Shown here: positions 1 through 11,187 of the stretch, piece after piece
Layout: the number at the start of each line of letters is the position of its first letter
Numbering within the stretch: the stretch's first letter is position 1
Notes under the pieces: generated by a model
The model's input: only the letters and a program-made list of their open reading frames with translations
Told to the model about the DNA's origin: nothing
The model's database searches: none
Source of the DNA: Phylloscopus collybita
Taxonomy: Eukaryota > Chordata > Aves > Passeriformes > Phylloscopidae
Assembly (NCBI GenBank): GCA_027886175.1
Contig: JAJNNQ010000009.1
Location: 20,309,501-20,373,500 of the forward strand
Reading direction: 5' to 3'
DNA length: 64,000 nt
Program-made: the position numbers and the translations under genes

Positions 1-367
1 ATTTCATAAGTAATGATCATTTGTAGCCACCAAAGTAAGAAATTGCTCAGAAATCCTGAAATTTTAAGTCACTGCTACATAACTGAGTTACATAACCTCC
101 CTTAGAGGTGCGTGGTGTACATTGGCATCTCCTGGAAATCCCTGCCTGTAGTTACAGAGCAGCCATTCCTTACAGTCACCTAGTAACTTTTTAATAGTCA
201 ACATCAACTCAGAGTTTCTTAGCTAGAGTTTGGTTTGTGGAATACAGTCCTTTTAAAATTTCTATTTAGGCTAGAAATGCTAAACAGTGTAGTAGCCTGA
301 ACTAAGGACAACAACTTGTGGAAGTGCTTGAGCAGAAAAAAATTATAGAGCATATTCTGAACAAAAA

Positions 368-644
368 ATGGATACAGCTGAAAGTAAGATTACACCTGCA
401 GGGAAATCAGGACAAGTCCTAGGAAAAATCTGTTATCTGAACTTTCTAGTGAGAGATGTGCTTCTGAAAAGTCATCTGGATAAAGGAGGTTTGGAGGATT
501 GTGTGCTTGGACTGACCTCTTTAGCAAAAGAGCTGAGCAGATCTCTCAGCCAGCAGCTGGAGAATGTTACAGAAATTACTCAAGACACCTTCCACTTGCT
601 GGGTGCTCTCCCTGATAAACACAAGGAATTGACTGGTAGTCCAG
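368..644 (+). pseudogene. DTHD1: DTHD1 exon A (N-terminal, likely start exon)
   Basis: An open block of 92 codons plus one base begins at ATG 368, which has A at -3 and G at +4, a good vertebrate start context. An in-frame TGA at 329-331 limits upstream extension, although an acceptor just after it cannot be excluded. The protein begins MDTAESKITPAG and contains a helix-rich stretch with YLNFLVRDVLLKSHL. The 3' edge reads CAG|GCAAGT at 644/645, a textbook GC-AG donor, and joins exon B in frame (G + AA gives Glu). A weaker GT donor at 636 (CTG|GTAGTC) would also keep the frame. The exon has no internal stop. Confidence 0.75.
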
Positions 645-1164
645 GCAAGTATGGGAGAGCTTGTCTGTAAGCAGACACACTGGGTATATCAGATGTTGAG
701 TTCTACTGTCTGATGATGCTGGGGGACCTTAATTTTTATTTCTTAGTATTTCAGGACTTAGTAATTCATCAGACCAAATTAATTCATATTCCCACAGTTG
801 TATCACACTGGTTTTGAACCCATTCCATAAGATTCAATGAGACTTATAATTCTCATTATGTGACCAAAACAACTATAAAAGTAAAATTAACTAAACATAA
901 TTGTTCGAAGTTTTATGTACACTATACTTCAGTGGGGTTATGTTGGCCAGACACCAGATACTAACCCAGTAACTTACTTTTCCCTCTTGAAAAGGAAAAG
1001 GAAAGAGTATAAGACAGAAAAAATCTTAAGTTGATGTAGAGAAAATCACTTAAAATTACCATCATGGGCAAAATAGACTTAATTTAGGGGAAAAAATTAA
1101 TTTAATTTATCGTCAATTTAAATAGATTTGGATAGTGAGAAGCAAAGGCAAAACACTGAAAGAA

Positions 1165-1690
1165 GACCTCCTCCACCCCTTCTTTTTTCCATGCTCAACT
1201 TCACTCCTTCATTCCCAATTGTTTTACCTCATCTCCTTCCTGAGGAGTGCAGGGCAATGGCAAATGAGGGCAGCAGTCTGTCCTCAGCATGTCTGAGGGC
1301 AACAGTTCCCTCTACACTCCTTCCTGCTTATTCTTTTCCATGCTCCACTGTGGGTCCTTTCCATGTTCTGCAGTTCCTGTCAGGAAAAACTGTTTCTAAA
1401 CAGACTGCAGTTCCTTCAGGGAATATCTACTTTTCTTGGCATTGGGTTCTCCTCAGGCTGCAGGATCTTCTCCAGTCTGGTCTCCCATGGGCTGCAAGAA
1501 AATCTCTGCCCCATGTCTGCAGTACCTTCTCTTCCTTCTTCTCTGACCTTGTTGTTTGCAGGGCTGGTTCTCACACTTTTTTCCTCAGTCCTCAATTTTC
1601 TCTGGTGTTCTTGTCCTTTCTTAAATATCTTTTCACAGGGGCTTTGCTCCATTCTCAGCTCAGTCTTGCAGTAGGTGGACATCATCATAT
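1165..1690 (+). mobile_element. ERV/LTR-associated middle-repetitive sequence (passerine type)
   Basis: The stretch is CT-rich with recurring GGCTGCAG/TCTGCAG-type units and phrases such as TTCTGACCTTGTTGTTTGCAG, TTCTCACACTTT and TTAAATATCTTTTCACAG. I recognise this arrangement from a repeat family common in songbird genomes, where it lies near endogenous-retrovirus LTRs. The match is from memory, and the family name and true ends are not determined. A 208-codon open frame crosses it (1128-1754), but it is low-complexity and not retroviral-like, so I do not call it a gene. Confidence 0.5.
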
Positions 1691-1794
1691 TAACAAGCAT
1701 TTATCAAAGGAGAAGAGAAAACAAACCTTCCCATCTGAGGTCTATCAGCATTAAATCTCAAAAGAACAGTATCTAACAACCAAAGGAGGTGATT

Positions 1795-2375
1795 CTCGAT
1801 TCTCCCTCTCTACTCCACCCTTGTGAAACCTCACCCGAAGTATTGCATAAAGGTCTGGAGTCTCTAGCACAAGGATATGGACCTGTTAGAGCAGGTCCAG
1901 AGGAAGGCCATGAAGATGATCACAGGGATCAGAGCATCTGTCCTTTTAAGAGAGGTTGAGAGACTTGGGGGTTTCAGGCTGCAGAAGGCTCTGGGGATAC
2001 CTTGTTGCATCCTTCTAATTCTTAAAAGGGGCTTTTAAAAAACAGAGGAAGAATGATTTTTTTTTACATGGACACATCACATATAGTGCTAGAACAGGAG
2101 GGAACAGTTTTAAACTAGGAGAGATTTAGATTAGATATTAGGAAGAAATTCTTTACTTAGAGAGTAATAAGACACAGGAAGAGGGAGAAGGAGGCAGAAA
2201 ACTTGTGGATGCCCCATTCCTGAAAGTGTTGAAGGCCAGGCTGGATGAGGCTTTGAGCAACGTGGTCTACTAGGAGGTGTCTCTGCCCATGACAGGAAGG
2301 AAGGTTGGACAGAACCTTAAAGATCATCTCATCCCAATCCAAACCATTCTGTCATTCTATGATGATTCTATGATG
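1795..2375 (+). mobile_element. CR1 LINE, 5'-truncated, 3' end
   Basis: It runs from the end of the CR1 reverse-transcriptase ORF (TACTCCACCCTTGTGAAACC, then GAGAGGTTGAGAGACTTGGG) through the 3' UTR (GGCCAGGCTGGATGAGGCTT, then AACCATTCTGTCATTCTATG). It ends in the short ATTCTATGATG repeats typical of avian CR1. Truncation at the 5' side is normal for the family. Many substitutions and a T-rich insertion near 2056 show that it is old. Confidence 0.9.
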
Positions 2376-4622
2376 CAAAGAGAGAGAGATAAAGATATAA
2401 CAGACAGAAATGTTTAGTTATGCTTGTGTTTCTGAGTCTTGACATACAGATTTATAATGTCTGTAATAATAACAAAACACTTGGGTTTAAAAAGTCCTTC
2501 TGGGCTCCAAGAAAGATAACTGTTCTGTTGGCCTCATGGTTTATGTGATTTTTTTTGTTAAATTCTTTTTTTGTCAGGTTTCCAGGAATCATTCTTCTTC
2601 CAAAAAAGTTGCTATTACTAACCTGAAAAATTCCCTTTAAAAGATCACGAAAGTGGTTTGGAGACAGTTGCATACAAACTACCTCGGTACTCTAAAGCTG
2701 TTATCAAACATCAGAAAAAGCACAGACAGCAGTGTTAGAAAAGAGATGGGGGAGGGGAAAAACACAAAAGAAGACTTATTTAATGGTTAACATTGTAACT
2801 GAATGCAAAAAGTGTTTTTCCATGTGACACAATTGGATAGTATATGGTTACAAAGCCATATCTTTTCTTGCCCATATTAGAAAAGTCACATTTACAGCAT
2901 AGGAAAATGTTGTTTTGAATCAGCCTGTTATCTTCAATTTTGATTTTAGGGAAGTTTAAAGGGCTGTAAAATTTGTTTGAGGATTTTTTTATTTTGTTTG
3001 GAAAATGCAAAATTCAGTGGGGAAATGTAAATTTTGGCAGTTTTGCCTAAGCTTGAACTTTGGCTTACACTGAAACTGGGAAGTGGTCTTTTACAACCTC
3101 TTCTGCAAACAAAGCTATGTTATGTCCAATCATTTTGTTTTATTTCTCAGTCCTGTCAAACCATCTAGAATTTTTTAACTACTGTAAAAGTACCTGTGGA
3201 AAAACAGTAAAATATTTTTTTTGAAACTACCAGTGTAAACAATATTTTAAAAATTTATTTGCTTCTTTTTCTTTATTTTTTTCCAAATTTAGTCTGCCTA
3301 ATAAGTCACTTGGAAACTGAGGAAATATTAGAAAAGAATAAGTTTCAGACCAAGTTAAATAAGAAAAAAACTATTCTGAAGTGTACTTTTTGTAGGTTTA
3401 AATTAATCAGATGCAAATAGAGATGAGAGGCCTATCTGGATCATATAATATCACTCATTGATATATGATGGCATTCTCAATAAAATTATTTTCCAAGCTG
3501 AAAACTTTGAGGTATTTATTTACCTTATATGACATTGTTAAAAATAGTGAAAAGTCAAAGGCTTCCTGTAAGATTTCTATCAGCCCTTTATGTTTTCCTT
3601 TTCTTGTGTGTATCTGTACATTTTAAGTGGAGAGCACACCACAGTGTATGGTACTTTTGTCTTATTTGTATTGACTTTCACAAGATTTAACCTGCAAAAC
3701 AAAATTATCCAGGATTTCATGCAGCAAACAGAAATAAGCAGAACATTTTCTAAGGTTTGCAATATATCTAACTAATGAAGACACATCTCCAGTTATAGGG
3801 CCAGACAGCACAGGATGAGAAATAAGTATAAGTAAGTATAAGCTATAAGTAATATATTTTAAGGCCTTGGAGAGAATATCTGGAAAATTTTCTAAGAAAA
3901 TGTCTAAGATAAGAAAAACAAAGGATCATAAAATATATAAGTTAAAATCTTACATGAATGGCACATAGTGATTGTGTCCTTTTCCTGCATTTTTCTTCAC
4001 AAAGTAGTTTTAATTACATGCAAGGGCAACCTTCACCATTCCTATAACTGAATATTACAAATGGCTGAGCTTCAGTATTATATGTGGGCTGGTGGTTTTG
4101 TGTTGTCATCTATTCTTCATAGCAAAAATTCAGAGCTGCTAAGGTCTGAGTTTAAAACTAAGTCCATGTATAACAGCTAGAAACCTGTGCATTAGAATCT
4201 TACAGGATTCCATTTCAGGAAATATAATGTTTAGTTTTAAAGATCTTCCAAAATTAATTTGATTATATTTTATCAATACCATGCTTTGGATTGATTGTCA
4301 TTAAGAATTTAGCTAGTGTCTGATCATTAGAAAACTGTTCATTAGAGTTGCCAGAGTAAAACTTTGATAAATAAACGCACAGTTGTTCTTAGACAAGTAC
4401 AAAAATGTACTTTTCTATATTCAGATCTTTAAAAATCAACTCCACCTGAACAGCAATATATGCAAAAACATTAAATGGAAGCCAGGAAATGGAGTGTGCT
4501 TCATGTATTGAATGGTACTATGGGATTATGTGGAATTCAATACGAATGTGCATAACAGTTTTCACATTTTTGTCTAGTTTTCATAGCAAAATTTAATTGG
4601 TTATTTATTTTTTTTGCCTCAG

Positions 4623-5380
4623 AATACAATGGACTTATAGATTATCTGCAGAAAATGAAGGATTATTTGTTAAATACAATCTCACACCTTCTAGAGGCAG
4701 AAAATAAATTTTATGCTGCAAGCTGCAGACAAGATGGTGATTCTCAGAACCAGGTTGGTGAAAATGCTTCTAGAGAAACAGATGTGTGTTTTTTAGAAGG
4801 AGAAGCAACAAGGTCTTTACAATCATCATCCAGTTCCAGTCAGCAATTCCAAAGAACTCCTTCCCTGAACAAGACAGAAAATCAAAACGTTAATCAAACC
4901 TCCACAAGCGAAATTAAAACTGTGGGAAAAGTTGCATCCCTAGCTGAAAACGAATCTGCTCAAGAACAGTACACCAGCAGAGAATCTTCAATGAAAATGG
5001 AAGATGGTGAACACTAACTATTGATCATCTCTTCTACAGAGAAAAAAGAGTGCATTGGAAAGGATAAACTTCCTGGAGGTAGCTCTGTTACCGAAAAGCC
5101 TCCAGAAATGGCTTTTCAGGATGCACTTACAAGCAGTGAGGAGGACATTCTGTCTTTGACATTGAACAACATTTATGACAGAGACATCATGAATTGTTTC
5201 GAACAGGAGAAAAAGGAAGAAGTCAGGAACAATTAAAAGGGGCTAGAAAGTGAAGACCACAGACTGACAGAGAAAATGGAAGACAGTAAAAGGGAAAAAA
5301 ATAATGAGAGTTTTAGACATCACCTAAGTACCTTCACATCTTCAGCACAAACCTATGATCTTACTGATGTGAATCCTTCT
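4623..5380 (+). pseudogene. DTHD1: DTHD1 exon B (linker), two in-frame stops
   Basis: The acceptor TTTTTGCCTCAG ends at 4622; the best donor is TCT|GTGAGT at 5381. The frame set by exon A continues as EYNGLIDYLQKMKDYLL, followed by a Ser/Gln/Glu-rich, probably disordered linker with a run of serines (LQSSSSSSQQF). TAA codons interrupt it at 5015-5017 and 5234-5236, but the same frame stays open before, between and after them (131, 72 and 48 codons). It then joins exon C in phase 0. Alternative donors at 5399 (phase 0) and 5431 (phase 2) are weaker. Stops without a frameshift suggest substitution-type decay of an exon that was once continuous. Confidence 0.75.
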
Positions 5381-5923
5381 GTGAGTGATTCAGAAGAAGT
5401 ACAAAAATCTAGATACTGGATCAAAAAAGAGTAAACACATATTCTTCCTTTCTTAGGAACAGATGCACATAATTATTGCTTATTAACTTATAAATGTGTG
5501 GGTGCAGAAATTCAATATACATGTACTGAGCAGCTGCTGGTTGTGCACATAACAGCATTTACAATTGGAACATGCACAGTGAAGATCTTTCCCTTTGGTC
5601 TAAAGTAAACTCTAAGGTTTTTTTTCTGTATTTTTTTTTAATGACAGAGAGGGACTGAGCCACAGTCGGTAAAGTCAATAATCCTCAAATTGTTGGAAAT
5701 TAGTAGGAAAGAACCACAATTCACCAGTTTTAAAGTAATTTGTAAGCTGTTCTGAAACAGGCTAAACAAAAATTTTCATGATTTTCTCATTTATACATAA
5801 AAATATTTTTTGAATTATCTTCTTATGCTTCATTATAGCACATCATTACATTAGGTAATTAATTAAAAATACAAGACACTACCCCACTCAAAATACAATT
5901 TATTTTTTTAAATAGATTTCTAG

Positions 5924-6241
5924 TCAAAGGGAGTGAAAAATAAACAGGAAATAGCTTGTTTTAGTAAAGCCCCTGCAACTGTTCTGGAGAATCTGAAGTG
6001 TAATATACTCAACGACACTAGTTCCTTGGTGGTGGATGATTCTGAGGAGCTGGTCAGAAATGTCATCAGTATCGAATCCTGTGATTATGAAAAACTACTT
6101 TTCCCTATCAACATTGCAATCCCATTTACATCATGCTTCAGAGGAAATCATCGAGAGAGTATAGTGAAGGTGACTGATACAAACCTTCAGTCAAACTACT
6201 TACCTCCTATTTCTTTGCAAGGATACCAAGGAAACCATAAG
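5924..6241 (+). pseudogene. DTHD1: DTHD1 exon C (ZU5-like part)
   Basis: The acceptor is TTTCTAG ending at 5923 after a T-rich tract, and the donor is AAG|GTAACT at 6242; both edges are in phase 0. The 106-codon frame has no stop. It contains LVVDDSEELVRNVISIES followed by LLFPINIAIPFTSCFRGNHR. The hydrophobic-Pro-Ile-x-Ile-Pro-Phe pattern is typical of the ZU5/UPA-like beta-sandwich found in PIDD, UNC5 and DTHD1. This exon on its own looks intact. Confidence 0.8.
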
Positions 6242-6884
6242 GTAACTCTCATCAAAGCATTGTAAAAGCATCATTTGAAGTTCCCAGTTAAGTCTCTCTG
6301 GAGTTTTTCAAGTAAAGTTCTCATTATTAAATCACGTTGCCCACTATGTGTGGTTAACCAGAACTTTCTGCTTTCTCAAGCACTAATTCTATTTGAAAAC
6401 TAGTATTTAATAACATCCTTTTTTTTCCCCTTACAATGTTAAGCAAATGCTTGATCCCACAATACTAATGATTGAGTAATGTTTCATGATTATTGTAAAT
6501 AAGTGTAATGCATTGCATTGTTTGATAAAAGTAGAACTTAGGGGGAATTACTGTGCTTTTAGATCACAACAAAGTAACACAGTTCCATAAGTACAGACTC
6601 TATATCAAATGAACACAGGATGGTTCTCCTTTTTTAAATGCAGAATTGTACCAGATTCACCACCCAGTTTATAAGTTTATTTCATGTCACCCCAATCATA
6701 CACTGTAATATGAATGATATCACATGATGACTAGGAATCACCAGGTATCTGGGCATGCAGGTGGCAATAATACTCAATTTATTTTCACTTAATACTTTGC
6801 TCTATAGAGAATATTACCTTCTCAAACTGTGAAACACATCTTCCTTTCCCTCCAATGCTCTAACCCCACATTCTCTTTATTCAG

Positions 6885-7064
6885 GAAAGCTTTTCAGAAT
6901 TGAAAATTTATCATCTGGGTGTTTTTTCTGTGTTGTCATGCTTAAAGAAGGAAACATTTACTGTTCCAAAGGTAGGATTCTTACAAAAGCTGAACGTGTA
7001 TCCTAGAATTTCTTTCTGTTACCATCCAGAAGCATTCAGTTCTCCAGCACCTATGCAGTTAAGG
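6885..7064 (+). pseudogene. DTHD1: DTHD1 exon D (ZU5-like part)
   Basis: There is a strong acceptor (TTCTCTTTATTCAG) and a strong donor (AGG|GTAAGC at 7065). It is 60 codons, phase 0 at both ends, without a stop. FSVLSCLKKETFTVP followed by PRISFCYHPEAFSSPAPMQL fits the second half of a ZU5 domain, where a Pro-Gly-x-Phe turn precedes Ser-Pro-Val-type strands. Here the Gly is replaced (PEAFSSP), a small departure from the family pattern. An earlier possible donor (AAG|GTAGGA near 6970) would remove the conserved end and is less likely. Confidence 0.8.
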
Positions 7065-7853
7065 GTAAGCTTGAAATATGTGATACTTGTTCCATAAGCC
7101 TGCTATCTGCTCAATTCTGAATTGAATATGACAATGGTGTTAAAGTGCAACCTCTTCCAATATCAGAAGTCTACAAAAAGTGGTTGCAGCTTCACATCCT
7201 GTACGTGCAGATTTCCTGTCAGCTTTGTTAAAACCACATGTCAAGGATATCTTTAGCTAAAAAGATCTATCTACCTCTGTTTGACATAGTTCAGAATATA
7301 TATTCATTTTCAATAAAGATGAAAACTTTAATTGCTTGGCCCAGTGGTCAAGGTAATGGAAACATTTTTCTCACCTGACTTCATCCTTGGTGCCAAAAAA
7401 ACCATTTTTCTCATGTATTAATCGTACGCTGAGTATAGTCTCAAATTGTGCTTCAGTTATGTTTCTCCCTTTCCCCATTAAAATGTTAATTGGAAAGTAT
7501 GCAGAAACTAAAATTATGAAAAAAATACAGATTAAAAAAATCTCAGAAATTTTTCAAAATCTGAGGAAGCTCATGAGTTTCAAAACTAACTCAAATCAGG
7601 AACAAAAAAATATAAATATTCTAGGTAATAAAAGTTCCAGACTTTGAAGACTTTAAAGCATTTTTCTGTGCTTTGTATAAAGTACTGTTACTTGGGTAAG
7701 GTTGTTCTTGGGTTAAAGAGAGGAGTCTGACTCTTCTGTGATAGCGTAGCCAACTCCAAAAGATAAACCAATTTGTAAAAAAATCCAGGCATGTAATGGA
7801 AGATGTATTTTTTGCAAGTTGATCGTATGATTTCTTGCTATATTTAGATTCAG

Positions 7854-8094
7854 CCAATTGAGCCATCGCTGGTTTCAGCACTGGAAGCAAGACATGATGT
7901 GTATCACTCAGTGACATCTACAAGTGCACTGGTTCATGTCCAGCATCCTTCTGCCCAACCTTTTAACAGCTCAGTCACTATTAGTCTACCCTGTCCTCCA
8001 AGCCCAGACCAAAAAAAGGCAAGGAGATGAGACAGAACATGCAAGAGCCACTAGTGCTACTGTAAAGAGGGTATGCTGCAGCATACCATCCTTG
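7854..8094 (+). pseudogene. DTHD1: DTHD1 exon E (UPA-like part), frameshifted
   Basis: The acceptor TATATTTAGATTCAG ends at 7853. Phase 0 gives PIEPSLVSALEARHDVYHSV, then ALVHVQHPSAQPFNSSV and LPCPP, the closing strands of a ZU5/UPA-like domain. That frame hits TGA at 8028. After a run of seven A at 8011-8017 the coding-like reading continues in another frame (RQGDETEHARATSATVKR), consistent with one extra A. Two donors are possible: TTG|GTAAGA at 8095 (preferred on length) and AGG|GTATGC at 8071. Neither brings the shifted frame into phase with exon F, which implies a second single-base change here or at the next acceptor. Confidence 0.75.
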
Positions 8095-8650
8095 GTAAGA
8101 ACCTCACTTCCAATTCACTATTTTTTTAAACCTCCAAATCAATAAAGTTTTACAGGTTTTGGGTTATAATTTTTTGTATCAAAAATGTTTGTTCTTTAAT
8201 ATGGACTGCAATACCTACGAGCATTGTCAGAAACACTAAAGCAAACCCTCAAAATTTTCATGCTATATTTTCACCAGAAAAATTAATAGAGTATTTGATG
8301 TATATTCTTTAAATACACTGACCACTACATTACTAGCAGGAGTCAGAGTGAAAATTGTGTGAGGTTTTTTTCAGCAAGAAATATTCAGGCATTTTCCACA
8401 AAGTCAAACATTGAACACAAAGAATAAACATGACTTAAAGCTGCTGTGTTCATAACACACCAAGTTGATTGGAGTCTGACCTTTGAACTTTCACATCTCT
8501 ACTTCTACATATTGCAATGGTTGCCTGAATCTGTGGCACAGTGGTCTATAGTAAGTCAGTTTTATGCACTAGACATAGGTCCAGATATTTCCAAAGTATG
8601 CAGTACAATATTTCTAAAACTTGAACTTTTTGGCATGTCTTAAAAGTATT

Positions 8651-8676
8651 AAAAAAAAAAAAAAAAAGAAAAAAAA
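8651..8676. repeat. A-rich tract in intron E-F
   Basis: Seventeen A, one G, then eight A; a simple low-complexity tract with no further structure. Confidence 0.9.
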
Positions 8677-8904
8677 GATAATCTCTATGTTTCAGCAGTT
8701 TCTGGAGAATTGAAAAAAAATCTCTTAATAGTTATATCATTCACATATTCTGGAGTATATTTCCAGAAAAAGATTTTAAGCAAGGTGGGAAAACCAGAAA
8801 AAGTCATCAAGGAAAGCAGAGGGGAAAACAGCTGCAAACACAAGTTTACTCTTTCTGCAAAGCTATTTTAATGTTATTTTTTCTATAATTACTTGTCTTT
8901 CCAG

Positions 8905-9066
8905 GGTTGTGAGCACTTCTGTGAGAAAAAGTGGGGACAATCTCTCTGATACTTTGACATTATTAGGTTGTGGAAACAAAGAAGAGTGGAAGGTCTTTGA
9001 TGATGTTATTATCCAGAATGCACAGAATGGACTTGTATCTTTTGAACTAAATCAGCATTTAGAAAG
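8905..9066 (+). pseudogene. DTHD1: DTHD1 exon F
   Basis: The acceptor is CTTTCCAG ending at 8904 and the donor is AAG|GTTATG at 9067. The open frame reads VVSTSVRKSGDNLSDTLTLL, then EEWKVFDDVIIQNAQNGLV and FELNQHLE, which fits the segment between the UPA-like region and the next domain of DTHD1. It needs two bases from exon E (phase 2), but exon E ends out of phase. The 3' edge is in phase 2 and joins exon G correctly. No internal stop. Confidence 0.75.
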
Positions 9067-9509
9067 GTTATGTATGAATAATTTTAAAAAATTATTTACT
9101 GAAATATTTAGTTCTGTGTTTACAAGTAAGTGGAAATTAGTAGTGCTAAGAAATCATGCATTTTTAACCATTAACTTGCTCTTAGGTTTGTTGCTCATAA
9201 TTCAAAAAAAACACCTCACTTATTCATTTATAGAATGTACACAATGTACTACATAGAAATTTGAAACAGGAAATGTAGATATCAGTCTAACTGGCAAATC
9301 TGATTTAGCTCTTTAACTAAAAAATATATTTTTGCATTCTTATTACAAAATATTATCTTACTTTCATGTAAAATGCATACATATTTGAAATCATACCTAC
9401 ATAGTCAACATACTCTACACTACAAATGCAAGCAAATTTCCACCTTTTCATATGTTGGAAACAAGGTGCAAGGTAGCAAAAGTTCCCTTGGAGATTGAGC
9501 CCCATTGCT

Positions 9510-9511
<2 letters not shown>

Positions 9512-9556
<45 letters not shown>
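9512..9556. repeat. T(45) homopolymer
   Basis: Forty-five consecutive T in the intron between exons F and G. A second T-rich tract (27 consecutive T) lies at 9627-9653, close to the exon G acceptor, where it would act as a long polypyrimidine tract. Homopolymer lengths like these are error-prone in assemblies. Confidence 0.9.
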
Positions 9557-9557
<1 letters not shown>

Positions 9558-9626
9558 AGAATAAGTTATTAGCAGTTGATAAAGTTATGAAAATAAAGCT
9601 ATTTAATTTTCTTTTCTTCCTTTTTC

Positions 9627-9653
9627 TTTTTTTTTTTTTTTTTTTTTTTTTTT
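9627..9653 (+). repeat. T-rich polypyrimidine tract before exon G
   Basis: Twenty-seven T within a longer CT-rich stretch, ending 17 bases before the exon G acceptor (CTTCTTAATACAG at 9670). It is an unusually long pyrimidine tract for a splice acceptor. Confidence 0.85.
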
Positions 9654-9670
9654 CCTTCTTCTTAATACAG

Positions 9671-9963
9671 CTTTGTGGTCATTCACCTTTCATTCCTTTT
9701 GGAAAACATGTATCTTCTCCTCTTTGCTCAAGTTCTGGAAGAAGCTCTCTGTAGCACAATGGCTAATGTGATACTGTATCAGAAAAAAAAAACAAACCTG
9801 TATGAAATAGTAGTTTTGCTCTCTGCATCCAAAGGCTTGATCAATGAACTTCAAAATCTCCATGAGGAGGGTTATTTTGGTCCCCCTGAACCTACACAGC
9901 AGTTCCCATTAAGACAAGGAGAGCAGATTCATTTTAGATTTAGAGGAAATATTTCTGCTTCAG
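9671..9963 (+). pseudogene. DTHD1: DTHD1 exon G
   Basis: The acceptor is TTAATACAG and the donor is a perfect CAG|GTAAGG at 9964. The uninterrupted frame includes FVVIHLSFLLENMYL, ALCSTMANVILYQ, LSASKGLINELQNLHEEGY, FGPPEPTQQFPLRQGEQI and FRFRGNI, a distinctive DTHD1 segment. It enters in phase 2 and leaves in phase 1, both matching its neighbours. On its own it looks intact. Apart from exon J it is the best evidence for the gene assignment. Confidence 0.85.
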
Positions 9964-10154
9964 GTAAGGCAATTAATTCATGCATGTGTATGAACATTAT
10001 CAGTTACCTCGGGTATTAAAAAATGCTGTATGGGAACACTGGCAGATTGAAGTTAGTCACAGTACATTTAGTTATTCCAGTGTTTTGTTTCTTCTCAAAG
10101 AAAGGGATGTGGAACTTAATGGGAAACTGCTTCACTTGTAAAGAAAAGTACTAC

Positions 10155-10260
10155 CTGAATGAACTCCTGAGCAATGTACTCTAGGTGACCCCGCTTTGAG
10201 CAGCAGAGTTGGACAAGATGATCCTTAGAGATCTCTTAAACCCCTGTGAATTCTGCGAAA
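10155..10260 (+). mobile_element. CR1 LINE 3' UTR remnant
   Basis: GTGACCCCGCTTTGAGCAGC followed by GTTGGACAAGATGATCCTTA and AATTCTGCGAAA follows the order of the CR1 3' end (decision-box-like GGTTGGACTAGATGATC, then the ATTCTGTGA tail). It is short and diverged, in intron G-H. Confidence 0.75.
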
Positions 10261-11131
10261 CCTGGTCCCTCAGAAACATATGGTATTTTAAGAATTATTT
10301 TATAGGGTTTATAGGTTTCTGACTGCTGTTTTTTTCTGTGTAAATTCACTTAGAGTGAGCAAGAAACCAAGGCAAAATATTGCGTGTTGTCAGCTGCACT
10401 GTGAATTGAGATGATGAGAGAGTTATACCATTTCTGTTAGTAGCCTAGAAGATTCCATGTAGTTGCTGCCACCATTCAGAGACTTGCTAAAGGGAAAAGA
10501 GATAAGAAGCCTCTGAGGTTTTCACCCCAAATTGCAAATAGTCTCTTCTGTCTGTTTTAGATTGAACATATAAATATGTATTTGGCCCTCTGAACATTTT
10601 GTACATAAACTCTTCCAATGAAAATTGCATGTACATTAAAGAAAGGAATATTTTTCAAAAACAGAAGTTTCTGGCCCCTGAGAATGTCTGCTCATATAGA
10701 CAAAGGATGGTATATATAGATGTATCACATAAATGGATTTAAAAAACCTAAATATACATCTACCTCTCTGCTGCCATTCATTTCGTTACAGATAGACATC
10801 CATCCTGAATAACCAGGAAGCATATACTTAGAATTCCATTCACAACACCCTTTTATTTTTATTCTTATCTATGTTAGCTACATACCTCCTTTTCTGTTCC
10901 TTGATTTTCAACTAGTAGCACTGCCTTCACCATTTATTCTTTAAGCCAACTATTAAAGGGCTAAGCAAGCTAGCTACAAAGATATGCCTACTACTGAAGC
11001 AGGCTGAACTGAGATGTTCAATAAAGTAATAATAATGATAAAGAACAACCAAGGAACAACCAAATACTACTTTACATGACTCATGCTAACTAATTATTTT
11101 AGATGCCATGCATCTGAATACAGGGTAAGGT

Positions 11132-11134
<3 letters not shown>

Positions 11135-11165
<31 letters not shown>
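11135..11165 (+). repeat. T(31) tract before exon H
   Basis: Thirty-one T ending 22 bases upstream of the exon H acceptor. It probably serves as the polypyrimidine tract, because the sequence right before the AG (TATGGACTGCAG) is itself pyrimidine-poor. Confidence 0.85.
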
Positions 11166-11187
11166 CAATTTATTGTATGGACTGCAG

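Larger units (their letters stand above)
645..4622 (+). other. DTHD1 intron A-B
   Basis: This 4.0-kb intron starts with GC, if the preferred donor is right, and ends in TTTTTTTTGCCTCAG. It holds an ERV-like repeat (about 1165-1690) and a CR1 LINE tail (about 1795-2375). The rest, especially 2400-4600, is AT-rich sequence in which I see no exon or recognisable repeat. Confidence 0.6.

Noticed and set aside
9452..9754. Phe-rich 100-codon plus-strand frame
   Set aside because: It translates the T(45) and T-rich tracts in front of DTHD1 exon G; only the part after 9671 belongs to an exon, and in another frame.
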